A stretch of 64,000 nt of DNA. Origin: Pseudoponticoccus marisrubri (GTDB lineage: Bacteria; Pseudomonadota; Alphaproteobacteria; Rhodobacterales; Rhodobacteraceae). The notes beneath the pieces were generated by a model. That model made no database searches and was not told the origin of the DNA. It saw nothing but the letters and a program-made list of their open reading frames with translations. Below, piece by piece: positions 1 to 8,387 of this stretch. The position numbers and the translations under genes are program-made. The stretch's first letter is position 1. Each line of letters starts with the position of its first letter. Location of the stretch: the NCBI RefSeq assembly GCF_001482405.1, contig NZ_LPXO01000001.1, positions 496,001 to 560,000 of the forward strand, written 5' to 3'.

Positions 1-1344
1 ATCCTCGAGCACCTGCACCAGCGGGTAGGAGGCATAGATGTCTGTCTTGCTGGACTGGGTGCGCGCGATGGCCGAGGCAAAGACCGCCTCTGCCACGTTG
101 AAATCGCGCTGCATGTCCTCGAGCCGGGCGGCCAGCGGCGCCAGCGCTTCCAGCCGGGCGGCCTCGTCGGCGTGATGGGCGCGCAGCTGCGCCAGCTCGG
201 CATCCAGCCCGGTGCGCTCGGCCTCGAAGCGGACCAGCTCGGTCAGCAGCGCCGCGCGCCCGCCATCGACCGCGCGCTCCAGCGCCACGCGCCCGCCGGT
301 CAGCGCGGCGACATAGGTCTCGGCCTTGGCCTGCGCCGCGGCATAGCCCGCCTGCGCCTTGACCACCTCGGGGTGGCGCGCGCCGTATTGCGAGCGCGCC
401 TCGGCCAGCGCCGAGGAGGCGTCGGCCATCGATTCCAGCAGGGCCAGGTAGGCGCTGTCACCGTTCAGCCGCAGGATCGCCGCGGCGTCCTGCGCGTTGG
501 TGCCCAGCCGCGCCTCGAGGCGGTTCACCTCGGCGGCCTTGCGCTCGCGCTCGGATTGCAGCCGCTCGATGCGGACGGCCAGCGCGTCCAGCTCGTCAAG
601 CTGGCGCTGGTACTGCTCGGCCGAATGCAGCCCGGTCTCGGCCTGCAGCCGCGCGATATCGGCACGGGTCGCCGCGACCGAGGCCTGGTATTCGCGGATC
701 GCCGACAGACCGCCCGACTGGCGGCTGTCCACCTCGTCACCGCGCAGCCGGTCGATCTCGTCCATGAAGGCCTCCAGCAGCGCCGCGTTGCGGGCCTGCG
801 CCTCTTCGGCCGAGGGGCCGGTCATCTCGACATGGATGAAGGCGGTCTGGTCGACCAGCCGCACGCGCGGCTCGCCGAAGACGCGCGGGTGCAGGCCGAG
901 CCGATCGGCGGCGTCCTCGCGCACGCGGCCGGCGGACAGCAGGCGCTTGTAGGTCTCGGTCGGGCTGACCGCGCTGCTGGCAAAGGCCGAGTTGGAATAG
1001 CTGGAGGCCTGCCCGATATCGGCGAGGTTGACCGAGGCCGAGGCGCCCGAGCCCGGCAGGATCAGCGACATGTGGCTGCTGTAGCTCAGCGGCGCGGTCT
1101 TGAGATAGCCGGTGATCGGCGCCCAGACCGCCGCCAACGCCAGCGTGCCCAGCCAGACATAGCGCGGCAGGCGGCTGACATCGCCCGACCGCCCGCCCAT
1201 GAGGATGCGCTTGAGCCCCGGGCCGCGACGACGCGGGCGCGGCCCGGCCTGTGCCGGATCGGCGGCGATGGCAGAGGACTCGACAGCGCTCGCCGAAAGC
1301 TCGGCGGCGGGACGGGGGAAGCGGCGGCGCAGGGTCAGGGGCAT
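1..1344 (-). CDS. Wzz/GumC-type polysaccharide chain-length determinant, C-terminus cut by window edge
   Basis: The reading frame is open from an ATG at 1344 down to base 1 (448 codons seen, no stop). It resembles polysaccharide co-polymerase proteins of the Wzz/GumC/ExoP type, inner-membrane proteins that set chain length and couple polymerisation to export. A basic, proline-rich cytoplasmic N-terminus (about 60 residues) precedes a membrane segment around residues 68-83 and a periplasmic part. The centre is long, charged and coiled-coil-like (about residues 190-420), with many Glu/Gln/Ala heptads. No tyrosine-kinase domain is visible, but the C-terminus is missing. It sits beside export, flippase and glycosyltransferase genes and has a palindromic operator 91 bp upstream of the start. 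The assignment rests on architecture and context rather than a single catalytic motif. Confidence 0.8.
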   Translation of the reverse strand, partial: MPLTLRRRFPRPAAELSASAVESSAIAADPAQAGPRPRRRGPGLKRILMGGRSGDVSRLPRYVWLGTLALAAVWAPITGYLKTAPLSYSSHMSLILPGSGASASVNLADIGQASSYSNSAFASSAVSPTETYKRLLSAGRVREDAADRLGLHPRVFGEPRVRLVDQTAFIHVEMTGPSAEEAQARNAALLEAFMDEIDRLRGDEVDSRQSGGLSAIREYQASVAATRADIARLQAETGLHSAEQYQRQLDELDALAVRIERLQSERERKAAEVNRLEARLGTNAQDAAAILRLNGDSAYLALLESMADASSALAEARSQYGARHPEVVKAQAGYAAAQAKAETYVAALTGGRVALERAVDGGRAALLTELVRFEAERTGLDAELAQLRAHHADEAARLEALAPLAARLEDMQRDFNVAEAVFASAIARTQSSKTDIYASYPLVQVLED

Positions 1345-1434
1345 GGGCGGTCTCCTTTGCCCGGCACCCTACCCTTTGCGCGTCGTTAACGCTTCTGCGC
1401 GGCGGGAGCGGCGGCCGGGACAGATGGCCCCGGA

Positions 1435-1452
1435 CCTATCCGCCCGGATAGG
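1435..1452. promoter_or_regulatory. Palindromic operator CCTATCCG-CC-CGGATAGG (site 1 of 4)
   Basis: Perfect 8+2+8 palindrome between the response-regulator stop and the chain-length-determinant start, 91 bp upstream of the latter. Three further copies lie at 2178-2197, 3790-3807 and 8273-8290, all in intergenic DNA of the same exopolysaccharide locus. Binding by the adjacent LuxR-type regulator is an inference. Confidence 0.75.
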
Positions 1453-1458
1453 ACCCGC

Positions 1459-2073
1459 TCAGAACAGGCCCGCATCATGCGCCACGATGGCCGCCTGCGT
1501 GCGGTTGTTGACCTTGAGCTTGCGATAGAGCGTCTTCATGTGCAGCTTGATCGTCGGCTCGGTCAGGTCGAGATCGCGCGCGATCTCCTTGTTGGACTTG
1601 CCCGCGCTGAGGCCTTCCAGCACTTCCAGCTCGCGCCGGGTCAGGGTCTTGGCCAGCGGGTGCGCCTCTTCGGGGTCGGGCGCGGTCATGAAATCGATGG
1701 GCGCGTATTTCTCGCCCATGGCCATGAAGCGCACGGCATTGACCAGCGACTTGGCCGGCAGCGTCTTGGGCACGAAGCCCGCCGCGCCCATCTCGAGCGC
1801 CTTCTCGGCGATCTCGCGCGAGGCCTCGCCCGAGATCAGCGCCACGCGCTGCCCGCCCTTCATCCCGAGCGCGGTCTCCAGGCCGTCCAGCCCGTTCATC
1901 CCCGGCATCTTGTAGTCGAGCAGCACGAGATTGTAGGGCGCATCGCTCTCGATCCGCTCACAGGCTTCCTCGAAGCTCGCGGCGCTGCCCATCTCGATGC
2001 CGTCCTCGGCCCCGAGAAAGGCGACCAGCGTGTCGCGCAGAAGATCATGGTCGTCGGCAATCAGCACTCGCAT
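1459..2073 (-). CDS. LuxR/NarL-family response regulator
   Basis: Two-component response regulator of 204 residues. An N-terminal receiver domain (about 1-120) has the acidic pair Asp7/Asp8, the likely phosphoacceptor Asp53 in the LLDYKMPG stretch and the conserved Lys103. A C-terminal GerE/LuxR helix-turn-helix (about 142-200) carries the usual TxRExEVL and NKEIA motifs. Phosphorylation should promote dimerisation and binding to inverted repeats. It is transcribed toward the chain-length determinant and away from the priming glycosyltransferase, with palindromic sites on both sides of the gene (1435-1452 and 2178-2197). No cognate kinase adjoins it directly. The hybrid kinase at 4393-6924, with its own receiver and Hpt domains, is the natural phosphorelay partner. 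Regulation of exopolysaccharide genes is inferred from position and operators. Confidence 0.9.
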   Translation of the reverse strand: MRVLIADDHDLLRDTLVAFLGAEDGIEMGSAASFEEACERIESDAPYNLVLLDYKMPGMNGLDGLETALGMKGGQRVALISGEASREIAEKALEMGAAGFVPKTLPAKSLVNAVRFMAMGEKYAPIDFMTAPDPEEAHPLAKTLTRRELEVLEGLSAGKSNKEIARDLDLTEPTIKLHMKTLYRKLKVNNRTQAAIVAHDAGLF

Positions 2074-2177
2074 CGCACCTATCCACAGGCGGTTATTGCA
2101 GAAGCTGCAGAATAGACCGGCGCCCCGGCAAAGTTAAGGCGAGATTAAACAATTTGGTAAACTTGGCAGCACGCCGC

Positions 2178-2197
2178 CCCTGTCCGAACGGATAGGG
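2178..2197. promoter_or_regulatory. Palindromic operator (site 2 of 4), divergent promoter region
   Basis: CCTGTCCG-AA-CGGATAGG, extended by one C/G pair on each side. It has one mismatch against the other copies (TGT for TAT in the left arm). It lies 105 bp upstream of the response-regulator start and 193 bp upstream of the priming-transferase start, so it could act on both, including autoregulation. Confidence 0.7.
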
Positions 2198-2389
2198 CGT
2201 GACCTGACCGCGCCATGCGCGCCCCCGTCCGGAGAGGGGCGCCCTGCCGGCGGGACACAAGGGCCCATGCGGCCGGGGCGCGCGGCCCCCGCCTGCCCCC
2301 TCCGGCTAGCCCTTGGCGAAATTGCGCCCAAGGGGGCCGATGGCGCATCCAGACCGGGACAACGCCATTCCCGTTCGGAGGATCCGACA

Positions 2390-3772
2390 ATGAACCTGCC
2401 CCCCGCATCCGACTTCGCCAATGCCCGCCCCGTCCAAGGCCACGACCTGCCCACCGCCCGCGTGCTGGGCCTGCCGGTCGTCGACGCCACCACCGAGCGC
2501 ACGGTCGAGGCGCTGCTGGAGGGCGGCGCGCGCAGCGTGGTCTTCCTGAACGCCCATTGCGCCAACCTGCGCGCCCGCAAGCCCGCCTATGCCGCCGCGC
2601 TGGCCCGCGCCGACATGGTGCTGCCCGACGGGATCGGCGTGGAACTGGCCGGCCGCATGACCGGCACGCGGCTGACCGAGAACCTCAACGGCACCGATTT
2701 CACCCCGGCGCTGCTGCGGCGCGCGGCGCAGCGCGGCCTGTCGGTCTTCCTGTTCGGCGGCGCGGCGGGCGTGGCCGCGGCCGCAGCGCGGCGGCTGGCC
2801 GTCACCATCCCCGGCCTGCGCATTGCCGGCACCCGTGACGGCTTTGACGGCGCGCAGGACGAGACCGCCGCGATCGACGCGATCAACGCCTCGGGCGCCG
2901 ACATCCTGCTGGTCGCCATGGGCGTGCCGCAGCAGGAGCTGTGGATCGACCGCAACCTCGACGCGCTCGCCCCGCAGCTGGTGCTGGGCGTGGGCGCGCT
3001 GTTCGACTTCCTGTCGGGCCGCGTGCGCCGCGCGCCGCAGCCGGTGCGCAAGGCGCGGCTGGAATGGGCCTGGCGGCTGGCGATGGAGCCGCGCCGCATG
3101 GCCGGCCGCTACCTTGTCGGCAATGCCACCTTCCTCGCGCGTGCCGCGGCCAATGCGCTGCGCGTGGCCGGCCCCGACGCGGTGGCCAAGCGGGCGCTGG
3201 ACATCACGCTGTCGGCCGGCCTTGTCCTGCTGCTGGCGCCGCTCTTCCTGGTGCTGGCCGGGCTGATCCGCGCCGACAGCCGCGGGCCGGTCTTCTTCCG
3301 CCAGACCCGCGTCGGCCAGAACGGCCGTCCCTTCACCATGTTCAAGTTCCGCACCATGCATGTGGATGCCGAGGCGCGGCTGGCCGAGATCCGCGCGATG
3401 TCCGACCGCGAAGGCGTCTGCTTCAAGTCGCGCCACGACCCGCGGGTGACCCGCATCGGCCGGCTGCTGCGGCGCAGCTCGATCGACGAGCTGCCGCAGA
3501 TCCTCAACGTGCTCTTCGGCCAGATGTCGCTGGTGGGCCCGCGCCCGGCGCTGCCCTCCGAGGTGGCCGCCTACCCGACCCGCGCGCTCGAGCGGCTGGC
3601 CGCACGGCCCGGCATCACCGGGCTGTGGCAGGTCTCGGGCCGCGCCGATATCGGCTTCGACAAGATGATCGACATGGACGTGGCCTATGTCCGCTCGCGC
3701 GGGGTGCTGCTCGACCTGGTGCTGTTGGCACTGACGGCGCGGGCCGTGATCTCGGGCCGTGGGGCATACTGA
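2390..3772 (+). CDS. WecG/TagA glycosyltransferase fused to a polyprenyl-phosphate sugar-phosphate transferase
   Basis: One 460-residue chain appears to hold two enzymes of exopolysaccharide initiation. Residues about 25-245 match the WecG/TagA/CpsF family (GT26), which adds the second sugar to a lipid-linked precursor; the stretches LNAHCANL and DGIGVELAGR are typical. Residues about 265-460 are a bacterial sugar transferase with an N-terminal membrane segment (about 272-292), FRTMHVDAE, SSIDELPQILNV and a LVGPRPALP motif. This second domain transfers a sugar-phosphate to undecaprenyl phosphate at the inner membrane. Start chosen at the ATG preceded by a GGAG sequence; an upstream in-frame start at 2267 would add 41 low-complexity residues. 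The gene lies between two palindromic operators. The two activities are well supported by motifs; the sugar specificity cannot be read. Confidence 0.88.
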   Translation: MNLPPASDFANARPVQGHDLPTARVLGLPVVDATTERTVEALLEGGARSVVFLNAHCANLRARKPAYAAALARADMVLPDGIGVELAGRMTGTRLTENLNGTDFTPALLRRAAQRGLSVFLFGGAAGVAAAAARRLAVTIPGLRIAGTRDGFDGAQDETAAIDAINASGADILLVAMGVPQQELWIDRNLDALAPQLVLGVGALFDFLSGRVRRAPQPVRKARLEWAWRLAMEPRRMAGRYLVGNATFLARAAANALRVAGPDAVAKRALDITLSAGLVLLLAPLFLVLAGLIRADSRGPVFFRQTRVGQNGRPFTMFKFRTMHVDAEARLAEIRAMSDREGVCFKSRHDPRVTRIGRLLRRSSIDELPQILNVLFGQMSLVGPRPALPSEVAAYPTRALERLAARPGITGLWQVSGRADIGFDKMIDMDVAYVRSRGVLLDLVLLALTARAVISGRGAY

Positions 3773-3789
3773 CCCCGCGGCAAGCCCGG

Positions 3790-3807
3790 CCTATCCGTCC
3801 GGATAGG
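3790..3807. promoter_or_regulatory. Palindromic operator (site 3 of 4)
   Basis: CCTATCCG-TC-CGGATAGG, a perfect palindrome 17 bp after the priming-transferase stop and 78 bp before the next start. A TATACT hexamer at 3856-3861, 49 bp downstream, could be the -10 of a promoter for the sensor protein and kinase genes. Confidence 0.72.
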
Positions 3808-3884
3808 TCCTGCTCTCCCGAATTCCCGGTGCATGACGCACCGGCAAGTGTCACATATACTCCACCCCAGTACAGGAGATTTCC

Positions 3885-4388
3885 ATGGCCCTGCGCACCG
3901 CCCTGCTTGCCTCGGCAGCATCGCTGACCGCCCCCGCCGCCGCCGACACCCTGCCCGAACCGCAGGGCCGGGTCGTGCTGACCATCACCGGCGACATCGC
4001 CCACACCAATGCCGAGGGCGCGGCGCGTTTCGACGTCGAGATGTTGCGCGCCATCGACGAGACGGATATCGCGACCGAGACGATCTGGACCGAGGGCGAG
4101 AATGTCTTTACCGGTGTCCGGCTCGATCTGCTGCTGGCCCATGTCGGGGCCGAGGGCGACGAGATCGAAGCCAAGGCAATCAACGACTACGCGGTGTCGA
4201 TCCCCGTATCCGACGCCGTCGAGGACGGCCCCATCATCGCCTACGAGATGGACGGCCGCCCCATGCCCCTGCGCGAGAAGGGGCCGCTATGGGTGATCTA
4301 CCCGTATTCCTCCTCGAGCGCCTACCGCACCGAGGTCATCTATTCCCGCAGCATCTGGCAACTGGACCGGTTGCACATCCCGGACTGA
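3885..4388 (+). CDS. Periplasmic protein of molybdopterin-oxidoreductase (SUOX-like) fold, no cysteine; putative sensor partner
   Basis: A 167-residue exported protein: a short signal peptide (residues 1-20, ending ...TAPAAA) and then a domain resembling the small molybdopterin-dependent oxidoreductase family often encoded beside sensor kinases. Recognisable stretches are VLTITGDIAHTN, WTEGENVFTG, INDYAVSIPVSDA, KGPLWVIYPY and SRSIWQL. Sulfite-oxidase-type enzymes bind molybdenum through a conserved cysteine. This protein has no cysteine at all, so catalysis with a Cys-ligated molybdenum centre is unlikely and a ligand-sensing or partner role is favoured. It ends 4 bp before the hybrid histidine kinase, implying co-translation. 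A good AGGAGA ribosome-binding site precedes the ATG. It is reminiscent of small periplasmic partners of kinases that control exopolysaccharide and motility, but no homology to a named one is claimed. Confidence 0.75.
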   Translation: MALRTALLASAASLTAPAAADTLPEPQGRVVLTITGDIAHTNAEGAARFDVEMLRAIDETDIATETIWTEGENVFTGVRLDLLLAHVGAEGDEIEAKAINDYAVSIPVSDAVEDGPIIAYEMDGRPMPLREKGPLWVIYPYSSSSAYRTEVIYSRSIWQLDRLHIPD

Positions 4389-4392
4389 TCCC

Positions 4393-6924
4393 ATGGCATG
4401 GAAGGGTGGCCTGATGGCGACCTGGCGCGCCACGGGCCAGGGCGGCAAGGCCCTGATGGCCGCGATCGGGCTGATCAGCCTGGTCGCGATCGCGTTCCTC
4501 GTGTCCGAGATCGTGCGCGAGCTGCGCTTTCTCAGCACCGCGAACTCGGACAACGTGCACTGGACGCTGTCGCAGGCCGAGGTCGAATTCCTCGAGTTCC
4601 AGCACGCCGTCGATGCCGCGCGCGTCGGCGACACGGATGACCTGACCGAGGTGATCGTCGAGTTCGACGTGTTCTACAGCCGCATGGCGACGCTGGCGCA
4701 GGGCTCGCTCTATGCCGATCTGCGCGACCAGCCGGATTTCCTGGCGCCGCTGCAGCGGATCCGCGCCCAGCTGGATGCGCTGATCCCGCTGATCGACGGG
4801 TCCGCTTCCGATCTGCGCGCCGAGCTGGACAGGCTCTCGGCCGAGATCGAGGAGATGCGCCTCGACGTGCGGCTTCTGTCGACCAACGGCCTGCAATTCT
4901 TTGCCCGCCAATCCGATGCCAGTCGCAATTCGGTCGCGGTGACGCTGCTGCGGCTTGCGCTCATCACCATCGCGCTGGTGCTGGCGCTGGTCCTTCTGCT
5001 GCGGCATGCGCGGCGCGTCGGCCAGCAGACCGAGCAGCGCGGACAGGAACTGGCCACCGCCTATGCGCGGCTGAACACGATCATGCAGACCTCGCTGGAC
5101 GCGGTGATCGTGACCGATCTCAAGGGGCGGATCGTGTCCTTCAACGCTGCCGCCGAACGCATCTTCCAGCATCTGGGCGAGGACGTGATCGGGCGCAGCA
5201 TCGGCGACGTGATCGTGCCGCCGCATCTGCGCGAGGCGCATGAGACCGGCATGAAGCGCATGCGCGAGACCGGCGAGCATCGCGTCGTGGGCCATGGCCG
5301 CGTGCGGCTGGAGGGGATGCGCGGCGACGGCAGCATCTTCCCGGTCGAGCTGGCCATCGAGAAGGCCGTCTCAGGCGAGGACGAATTTGTCGTGGCCTTC
5401 CTGCGCGACATCTCGCACCGGGTCGCGGCCGAGAACGAGCTTGTCGCCGCGCGCGACGAGGCGCTGGCCGGTGAACACGCCAAGGCCGAGTTCCTGGCGA
5501 TGATGACGCATGAGATCCGCACCCCGCTGAACGGCATCCTCGGCAACCTGTCGCTGCTCGAGGACACGCGGCTCGACGCCGCGCAGGGCCGCTATGTGCG
5601 CAACATGGACATTTCGGGCAAGCTGCTGATGCGGCACGTGGATTCCGTGCTGGACGTGGCGCGGTTCGAATCGGGCGCCGATGGCGCGGCCGAGGACGAG
5701 GTGCATCTGGGCCGGCTGATCCAGGACATCGTGGACAGCCAGTCCAGCGCCGCCGAGGCACAGGGCAACACGCTTAGCTGGGGCTGGGCGGGCGATCCGG
5801 TCGGCTGGATCCGCATCGACAGCTCGCGCCTGCAACAGGTCCTGCTGAACCTCGTGGGCAACGCGATCAAGTTCACCCGCGGTGGCAGGATCACCATCGA
5901 GGCCGAGAGCGTCGAGGGTGAGGCCGGCCCCGAGATCGAGCTGCGCATCATCGATACCGGCATCGGCATCTCGGAAGAGGACCAGGCCCGCGTCTTCGAG
6001 GATTTCCAGACCGTCGACAGCGTGCAGACCGACAGTATCGGCGGCACCGGGCTGGGGCTGGGCATCGTGCGGCGCTTCGTGCAGGCGATGCAGGGCGAGA
6101 TCGGCGTCGAGAGCGCACCGGGCGACGGCAGCGTCTTCTGGCTGCGCCTGCCGATCGAGCACGTGACAGGCCCCGCCGACGATCCCGCGATCCAGGCGGA
6201 CGCGGATGCGCAGGCCGTGCGCGACATCCTGCTGGTCGAGGATAACGAGATCAACGTGCAGCTCGCCCACGAGGTGCTGATGCGCATGGGCCACCGGGTC
6301 ACCATCGCGCGTGACGGGCAGGCCGGGGTGGAGGCGGCCTCCGAGCGGCGCTTCGACCTGATCCTGATGGATATCCGCATGCCGGTTCTCGACGGGCTGG
6401 GCGCCACCCGTGCCATCCGCGAGGGCGACGGGCCCAATCGCGACGTGCCGATCATCGCCTTCTCGGCCAATGTGCTGCCCGAGGCCAAGGACCGGTTCCT
6501 GGCCGCCGGCATGTCGGATTTCCTGGGCAAGCCTTTGCAGAAGGCCGAGCTGCAGCAGGTGATCGCCCGGTTCGGCACGTCCGCCCCGGCCCCGGCCAAG
6601 CCCGCGCCGTCAGCGCCTGCCCCGGCCCCTGCCGCGTCGAAGCCTGCGCCGGCCGATCCGCTGGCCGGGCTGGCCGAGCGGCACCGGCAGGAGACCCAGG
6701 CCCTGTTCGACTGGCTGGCCACGGCGCCCGCCGATCACGACCAGATCGCCGATCGCGCCCATCAGGTTGCCGGCAGCGCCGCCGCCTTCGGCCAGCCGGG
6801 GCTGCGCGACGCGCTGGTGGCTCTGGAACGCGCCGCCGAGACGGGAACGCCCGAAGACCTGGCCGAGGCCACGCGGCAAGCCCATCGCGCCTGGCAGAAA
6901 GCCCCCGCCCCCAGCCTTGGCTGA
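4393..6924 (+). CDS. Hybrid sensor histidine kinase (PAS-HisKA-HATPase-REC-Hpt)
   Basis: An 843-residue membrane-bound phosphorelay kinase. In order: a membrane segment (about 20-38), a helical periplasmic sensor region (about 40-178), a second membrane segment (about 180-204), a PAS domain (about 226-345), and a HisKA box with phospho-accepting His373 in HEIRTPLNG. These are followed by a HATPase domain with its N box near 480 and GTGLGLGIV near 551, a receiver domain from about 609 with Asp660 in LMDIRMPVLDG, an Ala/Pro linker and a C-terminal Hpt-like domain with His790 in AHQVAGSAAAFG. The internal REC and Hpt imply a His-Asp-His-Asp relay to a separate response regulator, most likely the LuxR-type protein at 1459-2073. 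It is probably co-transcribed with the upstream periplasmic protein, which may modulate the sensor domain. An alternative start lies seven codons in (4414). Confidence 0.92.
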   Translation: MAWKGGLMATWRATGQGGKALMAAIGLISLVAIAFLVSEIVRELRFLSTANSDNVHWTLSQAEVEFLEFQHAVDAARVGDTDDLTEVIVEFDVFYSRMATLAQGSLYADLRDQPDFLAPLQRIRAQLDALIPLIDGSASDLRAELDRLSAEIEEMRLDVRLLSTNGLQFFARQSDASRNSVAVTLLRLALITIALVLALVLLLRHARRVGQQTEQRGQELATAYARLNTIMQTSLDAVIVTDLKGRIVSFNAAAERIFQHLGEDVIGRSIGDVIVPPHLREAHETGMKRMRETGEHRVVGHGRVRLEGMRGDGSIFPVELAIEKAVSGEDEFVVAFLRDISHRVAAENELVAARDEALAGEHAKAEFLAMMTHEIRTPLNGILGNLSLLEDTRLDAAQGRYVRNMDISGKLLMRHVDSVLDVARFESGADGAAEDEVHLGRLIQDIVDSQSSAAEAQGNTLSWGWAGDPVGWIRIDSSRLQQVLLNLVGNAIKFTRGGRITIEAESVEGEAGPEIELRIIDTGIGISEEDQARVFEDFQTVDSVQTDSIGGTGLGLGIVRRFVQAMQGEIGVESAPGDGSVFWLRLPIEHVTGPADDPAIQADADAQAVRDILLVEDNEINVQLAHEVLMRMGHRVTIARDGQAGVEAASERRFDLILMDIRMPVLDGLGATRAIREGDGPNRDVPIIAFSANVLPEAKDRFLAAGMSDFLGKPLQKAELQQVIARFGTSAPAPAKPAPSAPAPAPAASKPAPADPLAGLAERHRQETQALFDWLATAPADHDQIADRAHQVAGSAAAFGQPGLRDALVALERAAETGTPEDLAEATRQAHRAWQKAPAPSLG

Positions 6925-6948
6925 GGGGCGGGCCCGCCAAGGCGCGGC

Positions 6949-8175
6949 TCAGCGCATCAGCGCCACGGCGCCCACCGCCCCCACGACGCGCGCCGCCTCG
7001 GCCACGTTGGTGACCGAGCTGTCATAGCAGGCGATGGCATCGCCGGGCAGCAGGTACGGGTCGAAATCGTCGCGATCGGCGCGGCGCAGCTGGTCCTCGA
7101 TCTGGCGCTCGATCACGATCGACACGCCGGTGACCGGGTTGCGCGTGAACAGCACGGCCGAGCGGTGCGCGCTGGTCGCCCGCGCCCCGCCGACGCAGTT
7201 GGTGTCCACCACGGCCTGCATGAAACGCGTGCCATAGGGCACCTGCCGCACGTCGCGCCCCACCGCCGAGGGCGCGTTGCCGGTGGCCGGCTGGGTCAGG
7301 TTCGACAGGAACAGCGACACGCCCGGCGGGCTGACCGGGCTGGGCCGCATCAAATCGTCCTGGAAACACTGGCGCGAGGGCACGACGATCTCGTCGCCGG
7401 TCAGCAGCATCACGTCCACCGCGTGGCGCCCCTCGAAGACGCCGCGCAGGTCCAGCACGTGTTTGCGGCCGTTGCGATAAAGCGCGATCGCGGAAAGATC
7501 GGCATCCGGGCGCACGCCCCCCGCTGCGCGGATCGCGGCCGAGAGGTTGCGCGCCTCGGTCGAGGCCCCCAGCGCGCCCTGCCGGGCCCGGTCGATATTC
7601 TCGGCCGACAGCCCGCCGATCTCGACGCTGTGCGGCTCGAACACCGCGCCCGAGACCGCGACGTTCACGCTGGCGAAATCGGCCGTGCGCACAGATATGC
7701 GCGGTGCGGTGTCATACAGCTCCTCGCGCACCAGCAAGCGGGCCAGGTCGGCCTCCACGTCCTCGGGCCGGCGGCCCTGCGCGGGGATGGGCGGCAGGAA
7801 GGGCAGTTTCAGCATCCCGTCGCGCGAGATCACGTAATCGCCGTTGAAGGTCTCGTCATCGCCGACGCGCACATCCACCAGGTCGTTGCGCGACAGCCGC
7901 TCGCCGCGCAGCGCGCGCGCGGCCTGCACCGCGCCGGCCGCCTTGCCGCTGCCCGCCGGGCCGCCCGCCGCGGGGCGGCAGCGCTCGGCATTCATGCGCG
8001 CCGACACGAGGTAGACGGCGTCGTCGCTCTGCCGCGGCGGGTCGCGATACTGCGCCTGGTAGCCACCGCCGCTGGCGACGGGGGCGACGTTCTCGGGTGC
8101 GGGCGCGGCGCCGCAGCCGGCCAGCAGCCCGAGGCCGAGGCAGGCGCCGAGACGCAGGGAGATCGGGATCGGCAT
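6949..8175 (-). CDS. Polysaccharide export lipoprotein (Wza/GumB family)
   Basis: Outer-membrane polysaccharide export protein of 408 residues. The chosen ATG gives a lipoprotein signal peptide with lipobox LLAGC and lipidated Cys21; a longer frame to 8241 would bury it. The body carries a Poly_export domain (about residues 90-175; the stretch DYVISRDGMLKLPFLPPI is typical), followed by SLBB-like repeats (AVSGAVFEPHSVEIGG, and a second near VDVMLLTGDEIVVPS). Such proteins form the outer-membrane channel or a periplasmic adaptor for exopolysaccharide. An AAGGGA ribosome-binding site precedes the start. It is divergent from the flippase gene, with a palindromic operator exactly 98 bp from each of the two starts. 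Confidence 0.9.
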   Translation of the reverse strand: MPIPISLRLGACLGLGLLAGCGAAPAPENVAPVASGGGYQAQYRDPPRQSDDAVYLVSARMNAERCRPAAGGPAGSGKAAGAVQAARALRGERLSRNDLVDVRVGDDETFNGDYVISRDGMLKLPFLPPIPAQGRRPEDVEADLARLLVREELYDTAPRISVRTADFASVNVAVSGAVFEPHSVEIGGLSAENIDRARQGALGASTEARNLSAAIRAAGGVRPDADLSAIALYRNGRKHVLDLRGVFEGRHAVDVMLLTGDEIVVPSRQCFQDDLMRPSPVSPPGVSLFLSNLTQPATGNAPSAVGRDVRQVPYGTRFMQAVVDTNCVGGARATSAHRSAVLFTRNPVTGVSIVIERQIEDQLRRADRDDFDPYLLPGDAIACYDSSVTNVAEAARVVGAVGAVALMR

Positions 8176-8272
8176 GTCTGTCCCTTCGGGCCACGTTCTG
8201 TCGTTGCCTTCCGTATAGACCAAAGCGCCGCGGCGCGTCATCCCGTTCCGCCCCTCCCGCGCGGCAACCCCG

Positions 8273-8290
8273 CCTATCCGTGCGGATAGG
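8273..8290. promoter_or_regulatory. Palindromic operator (site 4 of 4), centred between divergent export and flippase genes
   Basis: CCTATCCG-TG-CGGATAGG, a perfect palindrome placed symmetrically: 98 bp from the export-lipoprotein start on the minus strand and 98 bp from the flippase start on the plus strand. One bound dimer could serve both promoters. Confidence 0.75.
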
Positions 8291-8387
8291 TCACTTCCCG
8301 TCCGCGCCGCCCGACCCTCCCGCGGCGCGCGCGACAGGCGGGGCGGGCGCGGGTAGACCTGTCTTCAGCATCCAAGGAGACACACCC

